This document shows positions 18,702-27,521 of a stretch of 64,000 bases of DNA, one piece after another. The notes beneath the pieces were generated by a model that did not search any database, was not told the DNA's origin, and saw only the letters and a program-made list of their open reading frames with translations. The position numbers and the translations under genes are program-made. Origin of the DNA: Calothrix sp. PCC 7716 (GTDB taxonomy: Bacteria; Cyanobacteriota; Cyanobacteriia; Cyanobacteriales; Nostocaceae); the NCBI RefSeq assembly GCF_019977735.1, contig NZ_AP025019.1, positions 124,001 to 188,000 of the forward strand. Direction: 5' to 3'. Within the stretch, counting starts at the first letter, position 1; each line of letters begins with the position of its first letter.

Positions 18702-19415
18702 TTAATAAATTGCTTTAACTGCTCTAATCGCATCGTATAATTCAATCTCGCCTGTAATACCCATCGATATAATCTTTAAAACGGATTTTGGATATTTACC
18801 GCGCGCTAATTCCAACTCAACCCAACACTCTATCGCCTTATTAATATCAACTCTTGCGTCATCAGTAATTACATCATCTAGGCTAACTATGTCAAATACA
18901 TCGCGCCAAGTTTTATTCGCAAAGAAATGAGGCAAAGACTTATTCAGTGCAGTTTGGGATGCGACCACAACTTGGCAGTTGTTTATCATAGACAAATCAT
19001 ACAACCACTCATTTATTTCTTTTATCGCATCTGGGTGATAATTTTGAATATTGCCACCTTCGTCAAACACAAACAGCACTCTTTCTTCAAGTTGCTTAAT
19101 TGCTTTTAACGTACCTTCAGATGAAACTCCACTTACACACTTAGCTTCGACTTGAAAATTCAATTGTGTAGCAATACTTTCACACACTTCATACAAAATA
19201 GAACGCTCTACATTCCTTGGGATATTTACATAAACATATCTCATATTCAAGTCATACTGCAACTCATTAGCAAGCGTACTTTTGCCAGTACAAGCGGCGC
19301 CTTGTAAATAAACATTCTTCCCTTCTTTCAGCTTATCAAGAATTTCTTGATACCCAGGAGTTTTCTTGAATTCGCCCTTTGGGCAAACTTCGTTAAAAAT
19401 ATTGCATACTGTCAT
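18702..19415 (-). CDS. AAA-type ATPase (TniB/ExeA-like)
   Basis: This 237-residue P-loop ATPase has Walker A GAACTGKST (about residues 39-47), Walker B VLFVFDEGG (about 113-121) and a sensor-like VVVASQT. Length and layout match the small AAA ATPases of the TniB/ExeA group, which serve transposition or envelope secretion. No transposase partner is near, so a role in the surrounding membrane/transfer operon is more likely (inference). It overlaps the 64-residue gene upstream by 4 bp (ATGA). Confidence 0.78.
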   Translation of the reverse strand: MTVCNIFNEVCPKGEFKKTPGYQEILDKLKEGKNVYLQGAACTGKSTLANELQYDLNMRYVYVNIPRNVERSILYEVCESIATQLNFQVEAKCVSGVSSEGTLKAIKQLEERVLFVFDEGGNIQNYHPDAIKEINEWLYDLSMINNCQVVVASQTALNKSLPHFFANKTWRDVFDIVSLDDVITDDARVDINKAIECWVELELARGKYPKSVLKIISMGITGEIELYDAIRAVKAIY

Positions 19416-19606
19416 TTTGTTTCCCCCTTTACTATAATCGCGTTTGCTTCAATATCACGAGCTACAGCATACTTATCCAAGTCCAAACGACTATCAAATA
19501 TCTTTGCTTCTTCTAACTTGTCAGTTGGTTCACCTTCCTTATCAACATAAGTAGCAGTAACCTCCCCATTTGTTATTTGATGATTGCCTAATATATATGG
19601 CGCCAT
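19412..19606 (-). CDS. Small hypothetical protein
   Basis: This 64-residue soluble protein contains a beta-rich start (MAPYILGNHQITNGEVTATY) and a helical, charged end. It is coupled to the AAA ATPase gene by an ATGA overlap. A TAAGGAGATA-type ribosome binding site precedes its ATG. Family unknown. Confidence 0.62.
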   Translation of the reverse strand: MAPYILGNHQITNGEVTATYVDKEGEPTDKLEEAKIFDSRLDLDKYAVARDIEANAIIVKGETK

Positions 19607-19620
19607 ATTATCTCCTTAAA

Positions 19621-19827
19621 CTATCTAAATCTGTTTCTAGCTTGCAAATCCTCAAACTTAAATAGCAGAAGATTGATACATAAATAAATTACAAATCCTG
19701 CCATTTTGAAATAATATCCCGCGAGAACCGCTGCAATGATTGCATTTGCGATATCCAATATATTGCGTCTGCCCCATGCTTGGAATATATACAGTAAACA
19801 CATTACTATCAACGTTGCTATAGCCAT
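19621..19827 (-). CDS. Small two-TM membrane protein
   Basis: The 68-residue product has two hydrophobic segments (residues 1-17 and about 26-53) separated by a short basic loop (WGRRN), with a charged C-terminus. Size and topology resemble small subunits of secretion or transfer channels such as VirB3, but no sequence match is claimed. Confidence 0.6.
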   Translation of the reverse strand: MAIATLIVMCLLYIFQAWGRRNILDIANAIIAAVLAGYYFKMAGFVIYLCINLLLFKFEDLQARNRFR

Positions 19828-19855
19828 AACTTACTTGCTTAATTTAATAATATAC

Positions 19856-20332
19856 TTAAATGTCATTTAGTGAATCTATTCCCAATATTTTATTTATTTT
19901 TTTATTTACTTGACTTAAAGCAATGCTTGAGTATTGATTGGCATCAAGAAAGCTTTCTAACAAAAAATCTGGTGTATCAGATAATCTCACCTTCACTCCA
20001 TCATCACCTTCACTACGATGATAATAATGAGGCACAGGAGATTGGATAATTGTAAGATTATCATTTTTAATAGCCCGTCCTTGTTGCAGACCATCCATAA
20101 TAAACTTAGCTGCTGCTGCAACATTATCTGCATCACGCGCATAGTTCTTCAAGTACTAGTGGAATTCAATCCATACCACACCCAACAATTCAAAATCACA
20201 CTCAATCACAAAATTACAAATCAAACTAGTCCACTTCTTTTTTAGTGCGGCATTCATTTTCCATCCCGAACGCGCGCTGTCTATAATTTCATTCATAGTT
20301 GGTGGCAGAGGCATCAATAATTTATATATCAT
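19856..20332 (-). pseudogene. RusA-like Holliday junction resolvase split by an in-frame amber codon
   Basis: The frame starts at the ATG at 20332, overlapping the end of the FtsK gene. It reads MPLPPTMNEIIDSARSGW..., the usual start of RusA-type resolvases, for 58 codons to a TAG at 20158-20156. In the same frame, directly after the TAG, it continues with YARDADNVAAAAKFIMDGL and AIKNDN, matching the conserved D-x-D-N and D-D region of RusA. The two halves together have the normal RusA length (about 158 residues). Either the gene is inactivated by a single substitution, or the amber codon is read through, or a TTG restart at 20152 gives a 98-residue C-terminal product. Known RusA enzymes cut four-way DNA junctions as dimers. 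Confidence 0.7.
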
Positions 20333-22490
20333 CGTCTTTTACCTCCTTATTTAATTCCAATTCAGCAATATGCTTTTCTACCACCTTCTTGTTTTTCTCA
20401 AATTTTCTATCACCGTCACGTCCTCCCTTAGATTTACCAAACACCTCAGCCGTAATTTGGTTTGCATCATACCCCCGGCGCCATAGTGTCTGTATTGTGT
20501 CCTTGGCACGAGCATCTAATTCCACACTGAATTTGAATGATGAATCAAAATTAGTTTTATTCTTCCCATTTTTAATTTGATTATTAGTAACAATCCTATC
20601 AACAGTATGAGGGTCAGTGGTATCCTTATTCAAATACAGTTGTTCAATAAATTCATCAAAATCTAATCCTGAATCCCATGCTGTATATGGGTCAGCAGCG
20701 TTTATTATTTCCTCCATTATTTGATTAAAATACTCGATATCATCCGCATCATCCAGGTACAAAGCCTGCAAGCGTACATCAACTTCAGGAGTACGTAATA
20801 TAAAATCACCTCGACCCAACAAGTCTTTAGCACGCTCATCATTGGGGTCGCCCAAAATTATTTTACTATCTTCAGGACGCGCAACTGCAAACGCTGTTTT
20901 TGCAGGAAAGTTTGACCGAATCTGTGGTTTTAATGCGCCAGCATCAGGTCTTTGAGTATAGGCGCCAACATGTATACCCGCAGCTCCCGCTTTACGTAAC
21001 AACGAAGCGAGCGACTTTTCTATCCGCGCACTATATCCCTCATCACTCAATAACTCGGAAATTTCATCTATCCAACAAATAATACGAGGCATTACATGAT
21101 TATCAGAATGCAGCTTATTATATTGGTTTATATTTTCAATCCCACTATCCTCCCATTGCTCAAATTCTTGGTAGCGTAGTTCCATTTCTGCTACCAAAAA
21201 GTCCAACATATCAGCCGTAGATTGGGCATCTTTACAAACATCGCCGATCAAATGCGGTAAATTCTTAAATTTACCGAACGTAACACGCTTTACATCAGAC
21301 AGCACCATACGTACTACAGATGGTGGATAACGTCGAGCTAAATACATAATCCCACTTTTTAAAAACTGGGACTTGCCGCTACGAGTACGACCACCACCCA
21401 TTACATGGGGTGAATTATCATCACAAAAGTTGATTTTGTAGTATTGACCATTTACATCAATACCGCCAGGTATCAATATCTTTTGAATGTCAATTTGGCT
21501 ATCAAAATCAGCATAATCCCTAAAGTAAGCAGTTTCGCGTTCAAATTTGGGTATATCAAAAGCTGTCCGACCTTTGATACTAGTAATCATCGGCGCCTTG
21601 TCAATACCCAACTCATCACCGAGTTGCTGCATCAAGTCGTCACTAAAATTCGCGACGCTGCCGAATTTAACTCCACGACCAAGCTTAACTTCGATACGAT
21701 TAAACGTTGGCCCACTAACGGCACCAACCAACTCGGCTTCGATTTTAAAATCTTTTAGTACCTCAACTAGCAACTTACCTGCTTCGTCAATTGAAGGTTG
21801 ATTTGGATTTGCCTGGATTTCAGCGACTGGAATCGTATTTTCATCAACAGTTAATGAAGCCAAACTTCCAGCCGTTTTTAAATCTAACCGAATGCCATGC
21901 TTTTGTATTGATATTTTGTCAGCAGTACGCCGACAATAATCAGCAATTATAATATCACCACATTTATCAGCAAGCGATAAAAAGAAATTAATATCTTTAC
22001 CTTGTACAAATGCTGGATATATATACCACTCTAAAAATGCTTTACGTATTAATGATAAAAAGTGTTCATTAACTGTTTCTTTAATTAAATTAAATACGCT
22101 GTCAGTTTGAGTAAATTTATTTTTTAAGTCCATCAAAAATGCTGCTATTTCCGCTTCGCTTGGCACACGATGAACTAAAATATGGTGCAAAGCTAACTTA
22201 CAAAAAGCATAATCTTCTACATCACAATATTCTCCACAAGTATGAAGGATATCATCATTAGCCATGCCCGAAAGCACTGCACCATATATACTTTCATATA
22301 AAAAATTCTGGTCATACTTAATCGTAGTTCGGCAAAGCTTATCACGAAACTCAAGTTGCTGAACTAAACTACTAACATATGATGTAGCGGCAATATTACC
22401 AGTCGCTTCAACTGTTTCAATTATTTGCTGACTTGAATACCCCGCAGCACGCGCGTTATTAACATAAACTATTAATGAATTACTATCCAT
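20322..22490 (-). CDS. FtsK/SpoIIIE/TraB-type DNA translocase
   Basis: The 722-residue product has a helical N-terminal part (1-210), a beta domain of the FtsK type (about 225-345, with TFNRIEVKLGRGVKFGSV), and a RecA-like motor. The motor has Walker A GGRTRSGKSQ (about 362-371) and Walker B RIICWIDEISELL (about 467-479). Near the end a winged-helix-like segment (ARAKDTIQTLWRRGYDANQITAEVFG) could read DNA as the gamma domain of FtsK does. There is no membrane span, unlike chromosomal FtsK. Peptidoglycan hydrolases and membrane proteins surround it in the operon, which points to DNA transfer across a cell envelope or septum rather than chromosome segregation (inference). The start ATG is 2 bp after the lysozyme-like gene. 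Confidence 0.88.
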   Translation of the reverse strand: MDSNSLIVYVNNARAAGYSSQQIIETVEATGNIAATSYVSSLVQQLEFRDKLCRTTIKYDQNFLYESIYGAVLSGMANDDILHTCGEYCDVEDYAFCKLALHHILVHRVPSEAEIAAFLMDLKNKFTQTDSVFNLIKETVNEHFLSLIRKAFLEWYIYPAFVQGKDINFFLSLADKCGDIIIADYCRRTADKISIQKHGIRLDLKTAGSLASLTVDENTIPVAEIQANPNQPSIDEAGKLLVEVLKDFKIEAELVGAVSGPTFNRIEVKLGRGVKFGSVANFSDDLMQQLGDELGIDKAPMITSIKGRTAFDIPKFERETAYFRDYADFDSQIDIQKILIPGGIDVNGQYYKINFCDDNSPHVMGGGRTRSGKSQFLKSGIMYLARRYPPSVVRMVLSDVKRVTFGKFKNLPHLIGDVCKDAQSTADMLDFLVAEMELRYQEFEQWEDSGIENINQYNKLHSDNHVMPRIICWIDEISELLSDEGYSARIEKSLASLLRKAGAAGIHVGAYTQRPDAGALKPQIRSNFPAKTAFAVARPEDSKIILGDPNDERAKDLLGRGDFILRTPEVDVRLQALYLDDADDIEYFNQIMEEIINAADPYTAWDSGLDFDEFIEQLYLNKDTTDPHTVDRIVTNNQIKNGKNKTNFDSSFKFSVELDARAKDTIQTLWRRGYDANQITAEVFGKSKGGRDGDRKFEKNKKVVEKHIAELELNKEVKDDDI

Positions 22491-22492
22491 AA

Positions 22493-23293
22493 TTAATTAC
22501 CCCCTAAAGTAATTAATTGTTTATTATAGTAATTTTTTAACTCATCTATTGTCCGTGGATTTTGATTGTAATTATTACAAATCAAACTAGCCCATACCTT
22601 TCCTACCTTACAAAATGCCATTTCAACATTTCCTGACTCCACATCGTTTATAGCTTTATTACGGCGAATATATTCAATTGCCATTTTATCCTGCGAAGGT
22701 GGAGTAAAATCTTTCAACCCCAAATCAGGCGCCACATCATTCCACGATATATCTAACATTTGATAAGCACCCGCAGCAGTCGAACAAACACGCTTTCCAT
22801 TTATTGGAGCGCATTGTTTAATCTTAGGGTGAGTCGAAAAATCGTTAAAAGTGCCATTAAATACCAATTTATTATAACTAGACTTATCACTAGTGCCCGT
22901 TTCCGCCCATCTTATCGTGGCAAGAAATGCATTCATTCTAGGCGATAAATTATTAGTGTTATTAAGTTGAAACTGTGACTGTATATTACTAATACCAAAT
23001 CCAAGCGATTTATTATTAACAGCGACAGCTCCTACTAACACCAAAACACCTACCATTGATAAATGCATGGGCTGAAACTTAAATCGGCGCCTATTACCAA
23101 CTGTTAACCCAATTATTATCCCACCCAAGCATCCAATTTTCCACGCATCCAATGATTTATTAAACGCGCGCACGTAACATACTTTATCCGCTCCTTTCGA
23201 TGCTAGTGAGCATGGCAACGACGCAATACCATACGCAACACCAGCACCTACTACACTCCCTGCTATTCCTCCTAATACCAATTTCTCAATCAT
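22493..23293 (-). CDS. Membrane-anchored lambda-lysozyme-like muramidase
   Basis: This 266-residue product has two or three hydrophobic segments (about 3-30, 55-70, 80-95) and then a domain with IRWAETGT (putative catalytic Glu near 127), GTFNDFSTHPK and STAAGAYQMLDISW. These are the landmarks of the lambda endolysin/glycoside-hydrolase type of peptidoglycan-cleaving transglycosylase. It would open the cell wall locally for a transfer apparatus, as VirB1 does in type IV systems. I prefer the ATG at 23293, just after the stop of the M23 gene, to the in-frame GTG at 23305. Confidence 0.8.
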   Translation of the reverse strand: MIEKLVLGGIAGSVVGAGVAYGIASLPCSLASKGADKVCYVRAFNKSLDAWKIGCLGGIIIGLTVGNRRRFKFQPMHLSMVGVLVLVGAVAVNNKSLGFGISNIQSQFQLNNTNNLSPRMNAFLATIRWAETGTSDKSSYNKLVFNGTFNDFSTHPKIKQCAPINGKRVCSTAAGAYQMLDISWNDVAPDLGLKDFTPPSQDKMAIEYIRRNKAINDVESGNVEMAFCKVGKVWASLICNNYNQNPRTIDELKNYYNKQLITLGGN

Positions 23294-23294
23294 G

Positions 23295-23936
23295 TTATCT
23301 ACCACGCGCTACTTGATTACCTAAAAATGGTCGGGGATTAGTATGTTGCCCGTTGATATGCACTTCAAAATGTAAATGTGGACCTGTTGAAAATCCTGTG
23401 CTACCAACAAGTGCGATTACCTGCCCTTGTGTTACTTTTTGCCCAACACTCACCATCAATTTACTTGCATGACCGTATAATGTTGATTCGCGGTTATTGT
23501 GCTTAACCTCTACAGTATTGCCGTACCCACCTTTTTCTCCAGCGAAGGTTACTACTCCTGGCGCCGCTGCATAAATTGGTTGCCCATATGCTGCACCAAA
23601 ATCAAGTCCTCCATGAAACTTACGTTGTCCTGTAATTGGATGAGTTCGCCACCCATACTCGGATGTAGTAGGTACACCCTTCGCTACAGGTAATCGAAAC
23701 TCAACATTTCCCGCAACACTATCTGTTACCGTTGTCTGTACCGCACTATCAGGTAAAGCAAAAATTCCTTTCAATGTTGCCGAAAATTGAGGCACAACTA
23801 TCCCAGCAACCATTACCCCAGTTAATACTGCCGTCTGCCAATTGGCATCACCTAATTTAAATCCACTCGATTGCTTCTTACTACGTTTTGGACGTAAATT
23901 ACTATCACCCTCAAAATCAACAACAAGTTTCATCAC
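23295..23936 (-). CDS. M23-family peptidoglycan endopeptidase
   Basis: The 213-residue protein has a short basic cytoplasmic N-terminus, one membrane anchor (about 30-50) and an M23/LytM domain. Both zinc-ligand motifs are present: H and D in RKFHGGLDFG (about 105-114) and the HLH motif in GPHLHFEVH (about 183-191). It would cut peptide cross-links in peptidoglycan. Its stop is 1 bp from the start of the muramidase gene and its start overlaps the end of the 289-residue gene. Two wall hydrolases side by side in one operon with an FtsK motor are notable. Confidence 0.9.
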   Translation of the reverse strand: MMKLVVDFEGDSNLRPKRSKKQSSGFKLGDANWQTAVLTGVMVAGIVVPQFSATLKGIFALPDSAVQTTVTDSVAGNVEFRLPVAKGVPTTSEYGWRTHPITGQRKFHGGLDFGAAYGQPIYAAAPGVVTFAGEKGGYGNTVEVKHNNRESTLYGHASKLMVSVGQKVTQGQVIALVGSTGFSTGPHLHFEVHINGQHTNPRPFLGNQVARGR

Positions 23937-24802
23937 AAATCAGAAATACTTAATATCGCAGTCCCAAACATATGCTGCGAATTACTCTTATATCGTGGGT
24001 CATTTTCAAGTAAAGGTACAAATTGATTTAAGTGACCTTCACTTGATTGTCCTACCAGACAGGCATAGGAAGTTTTATCAACCTCTTTACTATTGCTGCC
24101 TGAATGCTGGTTAAGACCAATCATTCCATTTTGTACTGGCTCACCTGATACATTTCCATCACGATTAACATCACGACGAAAGTTAACTGGCGCCACTTGC
24201 ACTAAACCACGTTCTCTTCTTCCAAATATTCCTTGATGGATACCCAGGCGCCATGCTTCGTAGTAACCATCCTCAATAAATGCGGCGCCATGCCTACCTA
24301 ATGGATTTTTAATTGCAGGAAGTCCTGGTTTAATCGTCGCCTTCCATGCTCCAGCAATATATGGTTGCCCACTACGGAACATCAACACAAAGCGCGCGTC
24401 TGACCACTCGTTTATACGATTACCACTTGGTTGTCCATTAATGTCGCCACCACGCAAATAAATAATGTTGGTTTCGTCCTCATCCTTTGAAATTGGATAA
24501 CCTTTACGTTGCATTGCCGCATATAAACGATTAGCAACTGTTGAAGTTTGCTGATTAGACGCGGATGTTAATGTACCAACTTGGCTTTGCAACCAAACAA
24601 CAGGTGGTGCCGATTTTACTAACTCTGATACTGGCCTAACTACTATCCCAATTGCTAAACCGCAAGTTAAAAGTGGTAAAAACCATTTACCACTGGCATC
24701 CTCAACATCAATATCATCCGTATCTACTAACTGATTATCAATAACCGCTTCATCACAATCATCACCGTTATGACTACGACTTAAATCAATTATTAGTCGC
24801 AT
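23933..24802 (-). CDS. Membrane-anchored extracytoplasmic protein, possible wall-modifying enzyme
   Basis: Residues 1-38 are acidic and cytoplasmic, and about 42-62 is a membrane anchor (WFLPLLTCGLAIGIVV). A 230-residue external domain follows with LGIHQGIFGRRERGLVQVAPVNF, a DVNRDGNVSG acidic loop that may bind Ca2+, GLNQHSG and SYACLVGQ. The His/Cys pattern recalls phage or cyanobacterial peptidoglycan-active domains, but I cannot name the fold. It lies just before the M23 peptidase gene, overlapping it by 4 bp. It could be an amidase, a transpeptidase-like enzyme or a structural component. Confidence 0.7.
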   Translation of the reverse strand: MRLIIDLSRSHNGDDCDEAVIDNQLVDTDDIDVEDASGKWFLPLLTCGLAIGIVVRPVSELVKSAPPVVWLQSQVGTLTSASNQQTSTVANRLYAAMQRKGYPISKDEDETNIIYLRGGDINGQPSGNRINEWSDARFVLMFRSGQPYIAGAWKATIKPGLPAIKNPLGRHGAAFIEDGYYEAWRLGIHQGIFGRRERGLVQVAPVNFRRDVNRDGNVSGEPVQNGMIGLNQHSGSNSKEVDKTSYACLVGQSSEGHLNQFVPLLENDPRYKSNSQHMFGTAILSISDL

Positions 24803-25079
24803 TGCACCCCCCTATTCCTTGCGCGAAAAGTATTCGGTCGTAGTCATTCTTAGGCGGTTGACATGTAGACTTAGGAGCAGGTGATGGAGTAGGGCTGGAT
24901 TCAGGTGTTTTAGTCGCATTTTCTTGAACTTGCCCCGCTTCCTTAGTCGCTGGCATTTTCAAATTAGTTAAAAGTGCCAGCATTGGTTTACGCACGTCAT
25001 AAAATTGCATGTACCCTGGTTGCAAGATATTCAAAATAAATGCTGCAAAAACACCCCAAAAAGTCAACCTACTCCACAT
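24786..25079 (-). CDS. Small membrane protein with Pro-rich tail
   Basis: The 97-residue product starts with a hydrophobic anchor (MWSRLTFWGVFAAFILNILQ). A Pro/Thr/Ser-rich linker (TPESSPTPSPAPKST) and two C-terminal cysteines follow. It overlaps the next gene by 17 bp. It looks like a periplasm-facing tether of an envelope complex. Confidence 0.62.
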   Translation of the reverse strand: MWSRLTFWGVFAAFILNILQPGYMQFYDVRKPMLALLTNLKMPATKEAGQVQENATKTPESSPTPSPAPKSTCQPPKNDYDRILFAQGIGGCNATNN

Positions 25080-25083
25080 ACCA

Positions 25084-25626
25084 TTACTCCACTGTATCTA
25101 TAACAGGTGTTGCGAACTTTGGTAACTCTTTTGGAATTACCTCGATTTTCTTTCCAGCCGCATAACCTGGTCCTTGATAGCTGCCATTAAGTAAAAAGTT
25201 CACACCAGCTAGAAAAATCAATGCTGTTGTTATAAGTAACCCAACTGGTGACGATACAAAAGTTTTAAGCGTGTAGTAAGGATACCAAACGTATTTCCAA
25301 GGATTCTCTGGGTGTAGCCGTGAAGCCTTCCATACTCTGGTGTACGGAATTTCTATGCTTGGTACTGCCGGCTTGGTTATCGTTCGAGCATTAACATAAC
25401 GAACTTCAGTAGGTTGACTATAAGCTTGTTCAACCGTTAACGGTTGCGCTGCATCATACGTTTGTAAACCACCACAAGTTCTTTGAGTTGCAGCATTTTG
25501 ATTAACTGCGTTCGATAACATCGTATTCAAAACTGGTACTATTGCACCTGATGTTGAATAATCGACATCGACAAACCCGTTATTTTTTCCGTTACCGTTA
25601 TTATTCACGTTATTCCGATGTGCCAT
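25084..25626 (-). CDS. Single-TM membrane protein
   Basis: This 180-residue protein has an Asn-rich start, a long cytoplasmic part (to about 125) and one hydrophobic segment (SPVGLLITTALIFLAGVNFLL), with about 35 residues outside. It is part of the operon, 4 bp before the next gene. Family unknown. Confidence 0.62.
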   Translation of the reverse strand: MAHRNNVNNNGNGKNNGFVDVDYSTSGAIVPVLNTMLSNAVNQNAATQRTCGGLQTYDAAQPLTVEQAYSQPTEVRYVNARTITKPAVPSIEIPYTRVWKASRLHPENPWKYVWYPYYTLKTFVSSPVGLLITTALIFLAGVNFLLNGSYQGPGYAAGKKIEVIPKELPKFATPVIDTVE

Positions 25627-25654
25627 TCCAATTTTCCTTGTTTAAACTGTGTCG

Positions 25655-26155
25655 TTATTCCCAAAAATCTTTCGCTTCCATATCTTCCATAAAATCCGAA
25701 GGCGGAGTCAGTGATGTACCATCAGCCGTAATTGGTGGTACTAACCTTAAATATGGTTTGTTACCTAACTCAACCGATGGTTGTACAACATGTGGTGCAG
25801 ATGGCTGTGGTTGTACAATTTGTTGCTGCATTGGCTGCTGTAATTGGGGGTGGTCTTCCTCTTGCTGCATCCCACATTCAGTATTTACTAATTCCTCTAC
25901 AACATTGTTATATTCACTCAAACCAAAATAAATTAATCCAATAGATACTGCCCCAAATGCTATACCGCTAATTAAGTTTAGATTCCGACTCGGAGATTCA
26001 AATACCCGCACCTCAGCGCGCGAACTATTTGAATTAGCCGACCGAATCAACACTTGGTCGCTCGAAGATACCAGATTATATAAAGACAGACCCGCAAAAA
26101 TAGTGGCGCCAAACAGCTTTGAAACAATTGATGGACGCATCAAAACATCAATCAT
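25655..26155 (-). CDS. Two-TM protein with Gln/Pro-rich cytoplasmic tail
   Basis: Two hydrophobic segments (about 10-28 and 58-80) are followed by a Gln/Pro-rich stretch (HPQLQQPMQQQIVQPQPS) and an acidic C-terminus. It overlaps the end of the 297-residue gene by 8 bp. It is probably a scaffold of the membrane complex; the family is not recognised. Confidence 0.62.
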   Translation of the reverse strand: MIDVLMRPSIVSKLFGATIFAGLSLYNLVSSSDQVLIRSANSNSSRAEVRVFESPSRNLNLISGIAFGAVSIGLIYFGLSEYNNVVEELVNTECGMQQEEDHPQLQQPMQQQIVQPQPSAPHVVQPSVELGNKPYLRLVPPITADGTSLTPPSDFMEDMEAKDFWE

Positions 26156-27041
26156 TTTGATTCCTCCTTAATACTGGTCGTGGCTCAGGTGCAAACTTTT
26201 GAATGCCTTGTGGTTGTGATGGCTTTTGGATATCACGCAATTTTTGATTTTTCAAATCCTGTAAAAGCTGAATTTCATCAGCCGTCTTCCTTGCATCACC
26301 TAATTGATCTACTGGGTCTTTATAACCCTGTGCTTGTAAATAACCACGCAGCGCCAATACATATGACTCGTTAACTTTTCCAATGTCATTCAACATTAAC
26401 GAAAAATTGACTTCAGGTATCGATTCCAAAGTATTCGCTAAATCGATTGCTTCTAGCTTGCCTAATGTTAAATAAGCAGCAGCGCCAGTTGAGAGTTTTT
26501 GCTCAACTTTTGTACCATCTGTCTTGACATACCCGACGTAGAAACTCGTATTGCCTGCTGCAATCTCCGATAATGTATTGAGTGTTTGAAGCTTCAAAAC
26601 TTCAAGCGATGGTGTTTCGCCCATGCGATACAAAGGGTGCTTAGGGTCGTTCCGTAAATTACTCAAATCCGATTTTATGTCTTGCGACCACTTGGCACCT
26701 GCTAACTGGCGCCAACCAGTCTGAACTCCTTCACCACTGGCAGGGTCAATATTAGTCCGTATGTTTGTGGAGAAGTCAGTTCGGTTTAACTTTTCAACGT
26801 AGGCTTTACGTGTAGTAAGAAAATTCTCGCGCGCTTGTATTACCTGCGCCGACTGCGACGAAATACTAGACACACTAGCTAATTCGTTACGCCTATCAGA
26901 TGAAACTTTCAATACCATCAAAACCGCAACAAGTGTAAATAATGACCCAACAATAGAAGTAAGTACAAGTGGATTGATTTTTTTTATCTTCTTGCCATCA
27001 AGCACACCCAATAAGTCAGCCTTTTTTTTATTAGGCACCAT
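26148..27041 (-). CDS. Single-TM protein with large external domain
   Basis: A basic N-terminus (residues 1-24) precedes one membrane anchor (PLVLTSIVGSLFTLVAVLMVL). About 240 mostly helical residues follow, with a possible coiled coil near 60-85 and another near 255-280. The topology is like that of VirB8/TraK-type components with a short inside and large outside part, but there is no sequence match. It overlaps its neighbours by 1 bp and 8 bp. Confidence 0.65.
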   Translation of the reverse strand: MVPNKKKADLLGVLDGKKIKKINPLVLTSIVGSLFTLVAVLMVLKVSSDRRNELASVSSISSQSAQVIQARENFLTTRKAYVEKLNRTDFSTNIRTNIDPASGEGVQTGWRQLAGAKWSQDIKSDLSNLRNDPKHPLYRMGETPSLEVLKLQTLNTLSEIAAGNTSFYVGYVKTDGTKVEQKLSTGAAAYLTLGKLEAIDLANTLESIPEVNFSLMLNDIGKVNESYVLALRGYLQAQGYKDPVDQLGDARKTADEIQLLQDLKNQKLRDIQKPSQPQGIQKFAPEPRPVLRRNQND

Positions 27042-27268
27042 TATTCCAGCCCTCCTTGTATTACTTCCAAAGCTGGACGCTCATATTTTTTAATCAAAGA
27101 GCGCATCGTAGCTATTGCTGTCCCCCCTAAAAGTAATCCGCTCGCAATAAGTACAGGATGTAAAGCAATAGCGGCGCCCACACCAGTCATAATACCCACC
27201 GCACTATTGATTAGTGAATTTGCTGCCAAACCAGCAACTGCATTAACAAGAAAATCAAAACCTGCCAT
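27041..27268 (-). CDS. Small two-TM protein
   Basis: The 75-residue product is almost wholly hydrophobic (AGLAANSLINSAVGIMTGVG and AIALHPVLIASGLLLGGTAI), with a basic C-terminus. Size and Gly/Ala-rich composition are like pilin or VirB2-type subunits, which often form the channel or pilus (inference only). It overlaps the neighbouring 88-residue gene by 14 bp. Confidence 0.62.
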   Translation of the reverse strand: MAGFDFLVNAVAGLAANSLINSAVGIMTGVGAAIALHPVLIASGLLLGGTAIATMRSLIKKYERPALEVIQGGLE

Positions 27269-27521
27269 CTTTTAATTCCTTCAATTTACTAGTAACAATA
27301 ATTAATGCCAACGCGAATCCCACCCCTGCACCCCACAATCCACCCGACACAACTGGAAAAACATCCCTAACTACAACCTTTTCAGGTACTGGCGGCTGCA
27401 CCGTATACCAACCAGCCGCCACTCCTAATAACGTTGATATCGTTTGAACAAGGCAACCAGAAACAATACTTAGATGTAATTGTGATAAAGCTCGATTGCG
27501 ATGGTCAACGATTTTTGGCAT
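27255..27521 (-). CDS. Small two-TM protein
   Basis: I start this at the ATG at 27521, which overlaps the upstream stop as TGATG. The longer frame to 27638 would overlap the upstream gene by 118 bp. The 88-residue product has two hydrophobic segments (LHLSIVSGCLVQTISTLLGVA and GGLWGAGVGFALALIIV) separated by a Pro/Val-rich loop. Like its neighbour it could be a channel or pilus subunit. Confidence 0.6.
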   Translation of the reverse strand: MPKIVDHRNRALSQLHLSIVSGCLVQTISTLLGVAAGWYTVQPPVPEKVVVRDVFPVVSGGLWGAGVGFALALIIVTSKLKELKDGRF

